Shown here: positions 1 through 7,625 of the stretch, piece by piece
Position numbering within the stretch: the first letter of the stretch is position 1
Layout: the number at the start of each line of letters is the position of its first letter
Assembly (NCBI GenBank): GCA_026770575.1
Contig: MU657288.1
Location: 15,484 to 28,047, forward strand
From: Pelagophyceae sp. CCMP2097
Lineage: Eukaryota > Sar > Pelagophyceae
Direction of reading: 5' to 3'
Length of the DNA: 12,564 bases
The notes under the pieces: generated by a model
What the model was told of the DNA's origin: nothing
The model's database searches: none
The model's input: only the letters and a program-made list of their open reading frames with translations
Program-made: the position numbers and the translations under genes

Positions 1-258
1 CCCCCCCTTGGCAAAAAAAAATAACGCGGGGAACAATCTGGAGCCCCAACCAGGGTTTATCAAGCCCTATCGCTTAGCGTCATTTCCCAGAGTGCCCGTA
101 GAAACCTCACCTAGGCGCCTTCGGCCCAAGGATCAACGACAGGCTACCATGCTATCGATTGGCACTTGCCAGTGTTTAAAACGGAGAGGGGGCGACGATA
201 TTCTGGTGGATAATGATAATGCAATACCAGCTCTCCCCATCTATAACAGAACATTCAT

Positions 259-756
259 GGTACCGAACTTCTCTCGGAGCCGAGGAGGGGGGGGAGGGGG
301 TCTGCCGCCCCCCCCCCCCCCCCCCCCCCCGGCCCGACGCTCTGATGGGGGGGGGCGGCCCCCCCCCCCCCCTCCCCCCCCCCCCGCCTGTGGCAGGCTG
401 CGCCAGGGCGCGTCGAGCATACTTGGGTATGCTTGGGTATTAACGCGAAAAGGAGGGAAACATTGGGTATTTCCGAGTTATTCTCGGACCCGGCGCTGCC
501 CTCACTCGAGGTGCGCCGCAAATTGCGGTCGTCAAGGTCCAGCTCCGTGATTGGGCTGGTCTCGGGACCCTCCTTCGTGGTCTCGGAACCCCCCCCCCCC
601 ACAGCGCCTCCTCGCTCGACACGGGGGATTCTGGCGACCCCATCCACACCCACCGATGGCGGCTCGCTCGACACGGGGGGGTCTGGCGACCCCCCCCCGT
701 GTCATCCACTCACCAACCCCCATCCCACACCCATGCTCCAAGAAAAATTCGGTACC
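259..756. mobile_element. MITE-like inverted-repeat element, copy 1 (498 bp, TIRs diverged)
   Basis: The termini 259-280 and 735-756 are inverted copies of each other at 19 of 22 positions, beginning GGTACCGAA. The interior aligns with the element at 3562-4058: a C-rich tract, GCCTGTGGCAGGC, a doubled CTTGGGTAT motif, and repeats of GCTCGACACGGGGG (614 and 666). C runs lie at 308-330, 359-372 and 374-385, with a run of nine G at 347-355. Similarity of the flanks to the other copy suggests the inverted repeat extends some bases outward. There is no transposase; open frames inside are shadows of the homopolymers. Confidence 0.75.
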
Positions 757-907
757 ATGGATCCTATCAGGTTCTGGGCGTGCAGTTGGCTCTACTTATC
801 GTCGGGCCAAACAAACCCTTGCATTTGACCCAAATTCAATAGCAAATTCAATGGCAGTTTACTCGCTCATGACGAGTATGGACCTGGTGCGCGCTCCATA
901 GGAGCCC

Positions 908-980
908 TTTATACGCCACCCGCCAGACGGGGGCCTCGGGGGAGCGGCCCAGGGCGCTTGTGAAGCGGGTGGCGTATAAA
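908..980. repeat. 73-bp element with 16-bp perfect terminal inverted repeats
   Basis: The left arm TTTATACGCCACCCGC (908-923) and the right arm GCGGGTGGCGTATAAA (965-980) are exact inverted copies around a 41-bp GC-rich centre. It could form a cruciform, or be a tiny foldback element. Both arms read TATAAA outward, so paired promoter-like signals are also possible. No target duplication is evident. Confidence 0.7.
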
Positions 981-1130
981 ATCGGACCACAGCGCGCGCT
1001 GCGTCCTCCCGACCATCGTCCAATAATCAGGTGCCAAAATGGGTTAAGGGTCGTATTGATGTCCGACGATCCTATCACAAAAAAGGGCTGCAATAGGAAA
1101 ACACGGTACTTTGGGGGTATTTGAGAGTAT

Positions 1131-1466
1131 TTAGAACATTTTCATGGTAAGGGGCTGCGTAGAAGGTTGACTTGCGGTCTGGTAGCGACGAGAAGCCAGA
1201 CGGACTCGATGCTGAGAGCACTGCACCGAATCGAAGGTAGCGGGGCGCTCTGAGACCCAAAACATCGGAAAGACGCCGATGTCCCTGCCCGCGCGTCGTC
1301 GCCGCGCGACCTCTTTGGCCTCGCCGTGGGCCGAGAGGGGGGATCGAGCCTCCAGCAAATCTGGCGCGAGGCCCGGGTCGTCAACGTCCGACATCGCGGC
1401 CGGGATGGCCTTGATTCGGCTCGGGACGTTTCCATCAAAAAACGTGCGCGCAGTGCCGAAATCCAA
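1131..1466 (-). other. Unrecognised open stretch with GC-rich third positions; possible exon
   Basis: The frame is open for about 110 codons; the most gene-like part lies about 1240-1440 and has many codons ending in G or C, like the Helitron exons. I recognise no family, motif or membrane segment. The first codon of the open stretch is TTG rather than ATG, so it would need to be an internal exon or start later. A chance open frame in GC-rich DNA is the likelier reading. Confidence 0.15.
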
Positions 1467-2170
1467 ATTGGATTTGTAACTTGAATACTCCCGAATATCG
1501 CCATGATCAAAATGTCCATATTATCGACCGGGAATAGGATATTTACCGAAAATTGAACAATTGACTTGCCATTTACCTTAAAATACCCTGGAATGTCATT
1601 AAAACGGGAGATTCTTACGGCCCGTAGGCGCCCTCGGCGCCTTCGAGGATCAATAACAATAGGCAATTAATATTGTGCGTACCCATTACATCCTGGGTGA
1701 TGACAACCTTCCTGGATTTGGCGTTTTTATTTACCGTTTTTAATCAAAAATCTGTCAGATACGTGCTAAGTTGGTTGAGCCGACTCTACCAGGGCAAAGT
1801 CCTTTGGGGCTGGACGACGATCCTCAGGGACGGGCCGCCCTGTGATTTTATTATTATTACCCTAAACCGCCTTTGATTTCGGCACTGCATGCGCGCCCGT
1901 CTCTGAAAAGTCGGCCACCAAGAGCGGCCCGGGTCGGTCCGGTCGCCTCAGGGGGCCCACCGGCGGTTGCCCACGGGCCAGGATCATCGATTAAAGAGGC
2001 CGAACACGCCGAGCACGCCGAGCTGATATCGCGCACTTCGGCGGCTAAACCGTCAAACGACCCTCTCAGAACCCCGCTCCTGCTTCAGGCTGGTAGAGGG
2101 CGCCAAAGGCTTTCGAACGCCCCCCTTGCGGGCCGAATCCGGCGCGTGTGTCGGGAGATGGCCCTAAGGC
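1467..2170. other. Non-coding stretch, AT-rich then GC-rich
   Basis: The part at 1467-1870 is AT-rich with no protein-like frame. It includes TAGGCGCCCTCGGCGCCTTCG (about 1625-1645), which resembles a stretch near 113-133, and GCTAAGTTGGTTGA (about 1767), which recurs near 3479. The part at 1880-2170 is GC-rich, with a short tandem CACGCCGAG near 2004-2021. Confidence 0.4.
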
Positions 2171-2197
2171 CTCATTGTCCTACCGTAGGACAATGAG
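2171..2197. repeat. Perfect 12-bp stem hairpin with 3-base loop
   Basis: CTCATTGTCCTA, loop CCG, then TAGGACAATGAG. Fourteen bases downstream, 2211-2224 is another perfect palindrome, TTAGGAATTCCTAA. No gene ends here, so a terminator role is not supported. A foldback remnant or transposon end is possible. Confidence 0.7.
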
Positions 2198-2512
2198 TCC
2201 GATCATCGCTTAGGAATTCCTAATGCAGTTTTGTATAACCTTTTTTGTGATAAGGTACGATGTAGTTGTTGATAATTACACAGTCGAATTAGATTACCAC
2301 CGGAAATTATTTGACTTTCTTTTGCTTGTGAAGAAAGGTGGCGCTACGCCAGCCACTAACGCGGGACGCCCCGGAGGCGCTTGTTTGGCTTTTTCGTGAA
2401 CTGCCTGATTTGGCGAATCTCTGCGGAAGCTTCTTAATTTAGTAGCTAATCAAGTCTAAACCTTAGTGCCCAAATTAAAAGTCCATGGAGGCGCCAAGGA
2501 CTTGCTCTCCTG

Positions 2513-2614
2513 TTTGGACAGTCGTGTTGAGGCGCTGCATGTTTGGACATTCGTGATGAGGCGCTACTTTGGACAGTCTTGATGAGGCGCAGCGCTTTTT
2601 CACGATTGTCCAAA
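2513..2614. repeat. Array of three direct and one inverted copy of a TTTGGACA unit
   Basis: Units start at 2513, 2542 and 2568, each reading TTTGGACA-(G/T)TC-(G/T)TG-(T/A)TGAGGCGC, spaced 29 and 26 bases apart. An inverted copy, CACGATTGTCCAAA, follows at 2601-2614. The surrounding DNA (2446-2994) is open on the minus strand but starts with GTG, has no recognisable domain and is partly made of this repeat, so I do not call a gene. Confidence 0.65.
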
Positions 2615-2989
2615 CTGGGAGGTTTTTCCTGAGCTCCTTTAGTGGGTTTTGAGTTTCGCGATTGGGGACGCTCCTTCTTCGCGCGCTGGTCTCCGAGGCG
2701 CCAACTAATGCGACTGGAGGGGGCGCAAAGAGCACATGCGCTAAAATAGTTAGCTTTGGCGATTTCTGTTGAGTTTATTCGACCGTGTTGGTTTCCCCAA
2801 ACCGTGCAGACTGAGTCGGAACTCCACATTGCGCCAACACACTCGGCCCTTAAAGTTGTCGCGTGGGTAGCAAGCAACCTATGCGAAACCGACAGCGCCG
2901 CCCAAGCCCCGTGGACCGCGCGCCGGCAACTTAGAGGATTGCGCTTTTCACTCCCGGCGGCTGTCCTCGCTCCGTAGCGCACCGTTTTC

Positions 2990-3211
2990 GACACTTCCGG
3001 GCGCGATCAAAGGCGCCGTCGCCGCGCGCCCGGCGCGACCCTCGCGCCGCCCAAGCGCGCCGCCGTTCGCGCCGCGTGCCGCGAAAACAATCTCCGCGCG
3101 CGAGTCAACAGTGTACGAAAGGGAGGTTTGAGAGAGGGTTTCCGGGTTTGATAGAAACCCCGAAATTATAGGCGTGTGGAACTAACAATTTCCGTGATAC
3201 GCTATCGCGTT
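2990..3211. other. CpG-rich stretch with no gene seen
   Basis: The part at 2995-3110 is extremely rich in CG dinucleotides (CGCCGCGCGCCCGGCGCG and similar). It could be a CpG-rich promoter-like zone or simple GC-rich filler. I see no TATA box, start codon or coding frame attached to it. Confidence 0.3.
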
Positions 3212-3352
3212 AGTTTAAGGGGGGTCCGGATGTCTCCCCCCGGCACCCGCGAGAGTCCGGGGCCCGGCACGTTCCCAAGCGGCGCGCCTCCGCGGGCGAG
3301 CGAAGCTCACAGAGAGCACAGCGAGCCCTTCAAAGCCGGCGTCACATTTTTG
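3212..3352 (+). repeat. Dispersed GC-rich repeat, about 140 bp, copy A
   Basis: It runs from AGTTTAAGGGG to GTCACATTT and matches 4114-4254 along its length, including TCTCCCCCCGGCACCCGCGAG, TTCCCAAGCGG and GCGAGCGAAGCTCACAGAGAG, with scattered substitutions. Its first 40 bases are the same core (GGTCC...TCTCCCCCCGGC) found in opposite orientation in the introner-like copies. Confidence 0.8.
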
Positions 3353-3561
3353 AAGCGATTGTTTTTTTTGATTCTCTGTCAATTTATGCTAAAGTTGACT
3401 TCATCATGGGCGAAATAACTCCCCCATTTTGTCGATACTTTCAGTCATCGTTTCTTGTTTTAAATCCATCAAATTCATGCTAAGTTGGTTGATCTGACTA
3501 GGCCGGGAGGAGGCTCTCCGAGACTGGACATCCTGCGAATTTATATTATCAGTATATTCGT

Positions 3562-3653
3562 CGTACCGATTTTCTCTTGGAGCCGAGGGGGGGGTCTGGC
3601 GACCTCCCACCCCCACCCACCCACGGCTTAACGCTGTGATGGGGGTGGTCGGT

Positions 3654-3715
<62 letters not shown>

Positions 3716-4058
3716 CCTGTGGCAGGCTGTGCCAGGGCGCGTCGGATATACTTGGGTATGCTTGGGTATTAACGCGAAAATGAGGGAAACATTGGGGTAT
3801 TTCCGAGTAATTATCGGACCCAGCACTGCCCTCGCTCGAGGTGCGCCGCAAATTGCGGTCGTCAAGGTCGAGCAACATGATTGGGCTGGTCTCGGGACCC
3901 TCCTTCGTGGGCTGAGGACCCCCCATAGCGCCTCCTCGCTCGACACGGGGGGGTCTGCCGGCCCCCCACCCCCACCCACGGCGGCTCGCTCGACACGGGG
4001 GGTCTGGCGACCCCTCCCCACCCACCCACCACCCATGCTCCAAGAGAAAATCGGTACG
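3562..4058. mobile_element. MITE-like inverted-repeat element, copy 2 (497 bp, perfect 22-bp TIRs)
   Basis: The ends 3562-3583 and 4037-4058 are perfect 22-bp inverted repeats starting CGTACCGATTTTCTCTTGG. Imperfect complementarity continues outward (ATTCGT on the left, GCGAAT on the right), so the real ends and any target duplication are uncertain. The interior matches copy 1 closely over the part after the C tract and has the same length, although this copy has one 59-base C run where copy 1 has three shorter ones. It has no coding capacity of its own, so it would need a transposase supplied in trans. Confidence 0.85.
3656..3714 (+). repeat. Homopolymer tract of 59 C
   Basis: The run is uninterrupted and lies inside MITE copy 2. 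On the minus strand it is G59, able to form G-quadruplexes, with i-motif potential on the C strand. Long polyglycine or polyproline frames over it are artefacts of the homopolymer. Its exact length is likely to be unreliable in any assembly. Confidence 0.95.
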
Positions 4059-4113
4059 GCGAATGTTCTCTTACGTTACATAGGGGCAAGCGAGGATTTG
4101 AAAGCGGGTTATA

Positions 4114-4254
4114 AGTTTAAGGGGAGGTCCGGGGGGTCTCCCCCCGGCACCCGCGAGAGTCTGGGGCCTGACATGTTCCCAAGCGGTGCGCCTCGGCGGC
4201 GAGCGAAGCTCACAGAGAGCGCAGCGACCCTTTTAAAACCGCCGTCACATTTGT
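4114..4254 (+). repeat. Dispersed GC-rich repeat, about 140 bp, copy B
   Basis: This is the partner of 3212-3352 in the same orientation. It lies about 55 bp beyond MITE copy 2. It keeps the perfect GGGGGG-TCT-CCCCCC palindrome (4131-4145) that copy A has partly lost, and ends in TTTTAAAACC GCCGTCACAT. Confidence 0.8.
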
Positions 4255-5183
4255 AAATACTTTCCCCGAGGAGCGGAGCGACGTGGCCAGCGGATGGCAG
4301 AGTCTAACGGACGCCGCCAGGCGTCCGTTGGACGGAGCTGTCCGTTGGTGACTTCAACTCGACGGGAGGGTGGCTTACGCGACGCGCGTCGTGGACGAGC
4401 AGGGCGTGGACGAGCACAGTCAGACAAGGAGCCACAGAGATCAACTCGACGGGAGGGGGAAAGAAGCCACCTGATCCAAGAGGGGTGCCTCGACGATCAC
4501 GGTGGGCACGGCACGTCGGAGCTACCCTTTGCCACTGCTCACTCGTTCCAGTACACGGGCCAGCAACGCCCGATCCTCCTGTGCCGACATTCTAGTATCC
4601 ACCATCTCCGAAGCCCGGCGGCCACTATTCTTCGGTACTTGCCAGTGGAAGAGCTCGATATCGCCCGGGGGGGCTCATACGAGGACTTTCGGTCAATTGC
4701 AGCATTCGTCGGGGGCTGTTTTGCTCCTGTTTGGGGTGGTAGAGACTTGCCGCGCTGAGTCCGGAAATGCCCGGTCCCACAAAAATCTTCTGTTAAAAAC
4801 GCCCAAACTGGAAATCCAAACATCCGCTTTGGCTCGTCTGAAGCGCCTCTCGCGGCACTCGCATGGGACCGGTCATATACCACCCCGGTACGTGTGGGCC
4901 TGCCCCGTCACATAGCCAGAATTTCGATCCCTGCCATCCTGCAATTGACACACAGTCGTAAAGTATCACGATAAGGACGCAAAATTAAGTCAAAATCAAG
5001 GTAAGGAGGCAACTAAAGATTTTATCAATTCCAAAATATTTTGGGAAGTGCTTGTTCACGCCCTTGCGACGCGCCCTTTTCGAGGCTGATCATGTCACGG
5101 ACACCCCGGGGGTAGGGAAGCCCATAGGGACCACGCCCACCCCCGAAGGCAGCCGTGGCCAGACTACGCCGCTTGAGGCGGTT
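4255..5183. other. Stretch without a recognisable gene
   Basis: Several open frames on both strands (up to about 150 codons) overlap here, but none shows a known motif and none is clearly preferred by codon use. Visible structure: a perfect hairpin AACGGACGCC-GCCA-GGCGTCCGTT at 4306-4329, a doubled TCAACTCGACGGGAGGG (about 4353 and 4441), a tandem CGTGGACGAGCA near 4390-4416, and a palindrome CCAAAATATTTTGG at 5031-5044 in AT-rich DNA. Confidence 0.4.
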
Positions 5184-5272
5184 CAGACCCTATTCTCCTC
5201 CGGGCGCTGGGGGAGACCCCCCGTACCCCCCCCGTCGCTTCGATCCCGAAGAGGGCGGTACAGACCCCAATC
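5184..5272 (+). repeat. Introner-like palindromic repeat, intergenic copy
   Basis: It contains TCCTCCGGGCGCTGGGGGAGA then CCCCCCGTACCCCCCCGTCGC and CTTCGATCCCGAAGAGGGCGG. It is flanked by CAGACCCTATTCTC on the left and CAGACCCCAATCAC on the right, near-direct repeats of the same motif. It is the same family as the repeats in two Helitron introns and at 11853-11990. Confidence 0.75.
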
Positions 5273-5712
5273 ACGCACGGGCGCAGTGCGGCCGGTTTTC
5301 CTAGGGGCGAAGGGCTTTAAAAGAAACGCTGGCGACGTCGCGGCGCATGGCGATGTGGCGCGGCCAGTGAAGTGAGATACGAAGGGCGTTCACGACTTTG
5401 CATGTAGCTTAGCGACGTAGTTTTGGCGGCGCATGACGCGCGGCCGCGGCCATGAATGTCGCTGAGCACTTTTTTCTTAAATAACGTAAGTCGGGACAAA
5501 AAAAAAAATTCTCTGGCTCGAACCCGAGTCTCGCCGCTGCATCGGCTTGAATTTGAATTTAATTGGATTTTACTAAAATTTCGTTTGTTCTGCCTCTGGG
5601 GCTCGAACCTGTTTAAATTTACTGACTACAAGTGCGGCCAGTGCTAGTGTTGTTTTCTGAGAGGAGGAGAAGACATTTTAAGGTATTATCGGCCCTCGTC
5701 GCAGAGGGCGAG
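5273..5712. other. 3' flank of the Helitron gene; two tRNA B-box-like motifs, no CTRR end found
   Basis: This is where the Helitron 3' end should lie. On the minus strand GGTTCGAGCC, close to the Pol III B box, occurs at 5609-5600 and again at 5524-5515; the second is followed within a few bases by a run of 11 T (5508-5498). No A box or tRNA fold is visible, so at most these are tRNA-derived SINE remnants. A NotI-type palindrome CGCGGCCGCG lies near 5440. I saw no hairpin followed by CTRR. Confidence 0.3.
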
Positions 5713-6106
5713 TCATGCTTGTCGGAGGATATTTGTGTAGACGACGTTGCGGGTGTAGTGGCCCGGGCGATTATCCTTTGCGAGGACCGTAGCCTTCATA
5801 ACTGGAACGATGCAGAAGACGGTGTCGTCCCTGTCGTCGACGCGGCTCATTGCGACGTAAAGCTGGCCGTGCGAGAAGACGGGCGCCGGCAGGTAAACCC
5901 CGACGCGCTTGAGCGTTTGACCCTGTGACTTGTTGATGGTCATGGCGAACGCGGGCCGAATCGGAAATTGGCGCCAGCGGAGGACGAAGGGGAAGGCGTC
6001 GTCGGTCGTCAGCGTGACGCGCGACACGAAGATCCCCCGTCCGTTGGAACCGGGCTTGATGTCCTCGAGCTCGATGAGGAACGGCGAGAAGGCGCGCAGG
6101 ATGTAC
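5713..6106 (-). CDS. Helitron gene exon 5: C-terminal Pif1 helicase motifs V and VI, and stop
   Basis: The exon encodes the end of the helicase. RWRQFPIRPAFAMTINKSQG is the diagnostic Helitron/Pif1 C-terminal signature, followed by GVYLPAPVFSHGQLYVAMSRV, which includes the helicase motif VI arginine. These complete the ATP site built by exon 4. The protein ends about 40 residues after AMSRV at TGA 5715-5713, a normal end for this family, so no extra C-terminal domain (OTU protease, endonuclease or similar, as some Helitrons carry) is visible. Codon use is GC-rich until the stop, after which the DNA becomes AT-rich and non-coding. Confidence 0.92.
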
Positions 6107-6159
6107 CTAGCACTCGACGATGTTTACGCGGCTCTCGACAATCAAAGCACATGCCTCAC
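6107..6159 (-). other. Putative short GT-AG intron, 53 bp, phase 2
   Basis: The donor is TTCGAG-GTGAGG and the acceptor GTGCTAG-GTACATC. Read through, the frame stops at TGA inside the donor. Removing 53 bases joins CNGS-R directly to YILRAFSPFLIEL and shifts into the frame that carries the last helicase motifs, as the family requires. It lacks the palindromic repeat but again has AG-GT at both edges, like the 171-bp intron. This is the best supported of the four introns, because its length is not a multiple of three and splicing alone explains the change of frame. Confidence 0.85.
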
Positions 6160-7454
6160 CTCGAACCGTTGCAGTCGCTCTTCGCCTGGTCCAAGTTGCG
6201 CAGAAGCATGACGATCGTGCCAATCTTCATCTTCATGTTGTGTGGCGGGAGGCCTGAGACCGTGAGCGAGTTCAGGAACTCCACCGGGTACAGTGCCGGG
6301 TCGTCTTGAGGGCCGACCGTGTCCACCGAGAAGCACTCGTGCACTTCGCTGCCGGGCTTGAAGCGGGCCGTCATCATGTCGTTGATGATGTCGACTTGGA
6401 CGTTCTTGCACGTCAAGATCGCGCGTGCTGAGAGCCACTACGCGCCGTCGGCTTTCTCAGCGAGCCCGGCGTAGACGTTGTCGCAGAGGTTCTCGATCGT
6501 CGGGTTGCGCAGGCACATTTCGTCGGGGATCTTGATGAAGTCCTTGTCCAGGCCGTCGACGTGTGGCTCGCGGCCGTCGCCGATGCGGAGGAGGTAATCG
6601 GCGAATTCTTTGAGGCGCGCACGGTCCGCGCCGCCGGACATCATGACGCGCATGTTCGTCGCGAGGCGACACTTGGTCATGATGCGCCAGAGTGCTGACC
6701 TATTGAGGCAGGCCCCCTCGATCTGCCACTGTTTTCCCTTGACGATGACCGGGAGGATTTGCCGGAAGTCGCCCAGGAAGACGAACGTTTTGCCGCCGAA
6801 GGGCTTGTTCACGCCGAGCGCCACACGCAGCGAGCGGCCGAGGGACTCGAAGAGGTGTTTGTGGGACATCGGCGCCTCGTCCCAGATGACGATCTTGGCG
6901 GCGCAAAACACGGCACGGGTCTCGTCGGTCTGTACTCCGAAGAACGCGCACGTCGTGGTGTTCGACGGCTTAAAGGGCAACTTGCCCCGGGAGTGTGCCG
7001 TGCGCCCCAAGGCCATCAACGTCGCCGCGATGCCTGAGCTCGCCACTGCGAGGGCCACGCGCCCTTGCGCACGCAGGCGTGCGAGCAGGGCCGCGGACAT
7101 CGCCGTCTTGCCCGTGCCGGCGGGAGCGTCGATGAAGAAGATGTTGCCCAGGTTGCTAACGGTGCTTCTCAAGATCCCGTTGTAGATATCCCACTGCGCC
7201 TGGTTGTTGGCACGCATCATGCCCTCGTAGCGAAGGCACTCCACCTGCTGCGCGGCGCGCTTCGCGGGCGTGTTCGAGAGGATGAGCTCGTCGGCGATCA
7301 TGCGGCACATGGGCTCGTCGCGGGCAGCCCTCGGCGTCGGCAGTCCGTGGTCCGCCATGGTCTTCAAGAGCCAGAGGCCTGGATCATGGCCTGGATGTCG
7401 AGGAGGGCCAAGTTCTCCAGGTCGTCGTTCATGGTCATATTAGCATCTTGGTAC
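6160..7454 (-). CDS. Helitron gene exon 4: Pif1-type DNA helicase domain, motifs I-III and following
   Basis: This is the helicase half of the Helitron protein, expected to unwind the nicked strand with ATP. Visible motifs are Walker A APAGTGKT (7127-7104), Walker B KIVIWDEAPM (about 6893-6864) and motif III FLGDFRQILPV, as in Pif1-like superfamily 1 helicases. Before them, LLDIQAMIQASGS and ADHGLPTP match the Helitron linker, but one base is missing near 7366, so an unrepaired frame ends at TGA 7366-7364. A TAG at 6440-6438 interrupts just before WLSARAILTCKN, a well conserved Helitron stretch that continues in the same frame, so this is a point nonsense change rather than a frameshift. The exon ends after SGLPPHNMKMKIG and MLLRNLD...CNGS at the donor GTGAGG. 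Confidence 0.93.
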
Positions 7455-7625
7455 CTACGATTATCGCGATGGCGGACCTCGGACTCTAACAGGCGCCTTC
7501 TTGACAATACAGTCCGTAATCTCTGACGGGCGCCGGGGGGAGACCCCCCGTACCCCCGTCGCCTTTCTCTGGAGGAGGGCGAAACAGCCCCTAATCTCTC
7601 GAGGGGGCTCCCCAGGAGGGCGCAC
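7455..7625 (-). other. Putative 171-bp intron containing one full copy of the palindromic GC-rich repeat
   Basis: Donor CGGAG-GTGCGC and acceptor CGTAG-GTACC leave a phase-2 junction that keeps the frame; 171 is a multiple of three. Both edges read AG-GT, the arrangement expected when an insertion duplicates an AGGT proto-splice site. The frame is open through the intron, so retention would not truncate the protein, but the intron text has no match to the Helitron family while both flanks do (DYLHVHRR before, NMTMNDDLENLALLDIQ after). The repeat fills 7509-7599, leaving about 26 bp on the donor side and about 54 bp on the acceptor side. Confidence 0.7.
7509..7599 (+). repeat. Introner-like palindromic repeat inside the 171-bp Helitron intron
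   Basis: It is bounded by direct repeats ACAGTCCGTAATCTCT (7509-7524) and ACAGCCCCTAATCTCT (7584-7599), 14 of 16 identical. Between them lie GGCGCCGGGGGGAGACCCCC and CGTACCCCCGTCGC. The palindrome GGGGGG-AGA-CCCCCC is at 7535-7549. Confidence 0.8.

Noticed and set aside
8..828. Long open frames on both strands over 8-828, rich in Pro or Gly
   Set aside because: They come from C and G homopolymers inside the MITE-like element; frames overlap on both strands and have no domain.
1132..1153. Third, degenerate end of the MITE-like family (AGAACATTTTCATGGTA)
   Set aside because: It resembles the outer left flank of copy 1 but has no matching interior or partner end; could be chance.
2171..2197. 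Rho-independent bacterial terminator
   Set aside because: No T run follows, no gene ends here, and the introns show a eukaryotic genome.
2446..2994. Minus-strand open frame of about 180 codons
   Set aside because: It starts at GTG, has no recognisable motif and its second half is the TTTGGACA repeat array.
3404..4256. Open frames of 160-210 codons across the 59-base C run
   Set aside because: The length comes from polyglycine or polyproline over a homopolymer; the sister copy does not conserve the frame.
4294..4915. Overlapping open frames on both strands, 110-155 codons
   Set aside because: There is no family resemblance and no consistent codon preference; such frames are expected in GC-rich DNA. 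A short minus-strand piece with MVDTRMSAQEDRALLARV looked protein-like but stops after about 27 residues.
5430..5460. Helitron 3' terminal hairpin at the GGCCGCGGCC palindrome
   Set aside because: On the minus strand it is not followed at the usual short distance by CTRR; the nearest CTAAG is over 30 bases away.
7509..7599. CRISPR or satellite array made of the repeated CCCCCCGTACCCCC motif
   Set aside because: Copies are single and scattered over kilobases, not regularly spaced in an array, and the setting is eukaryotic.
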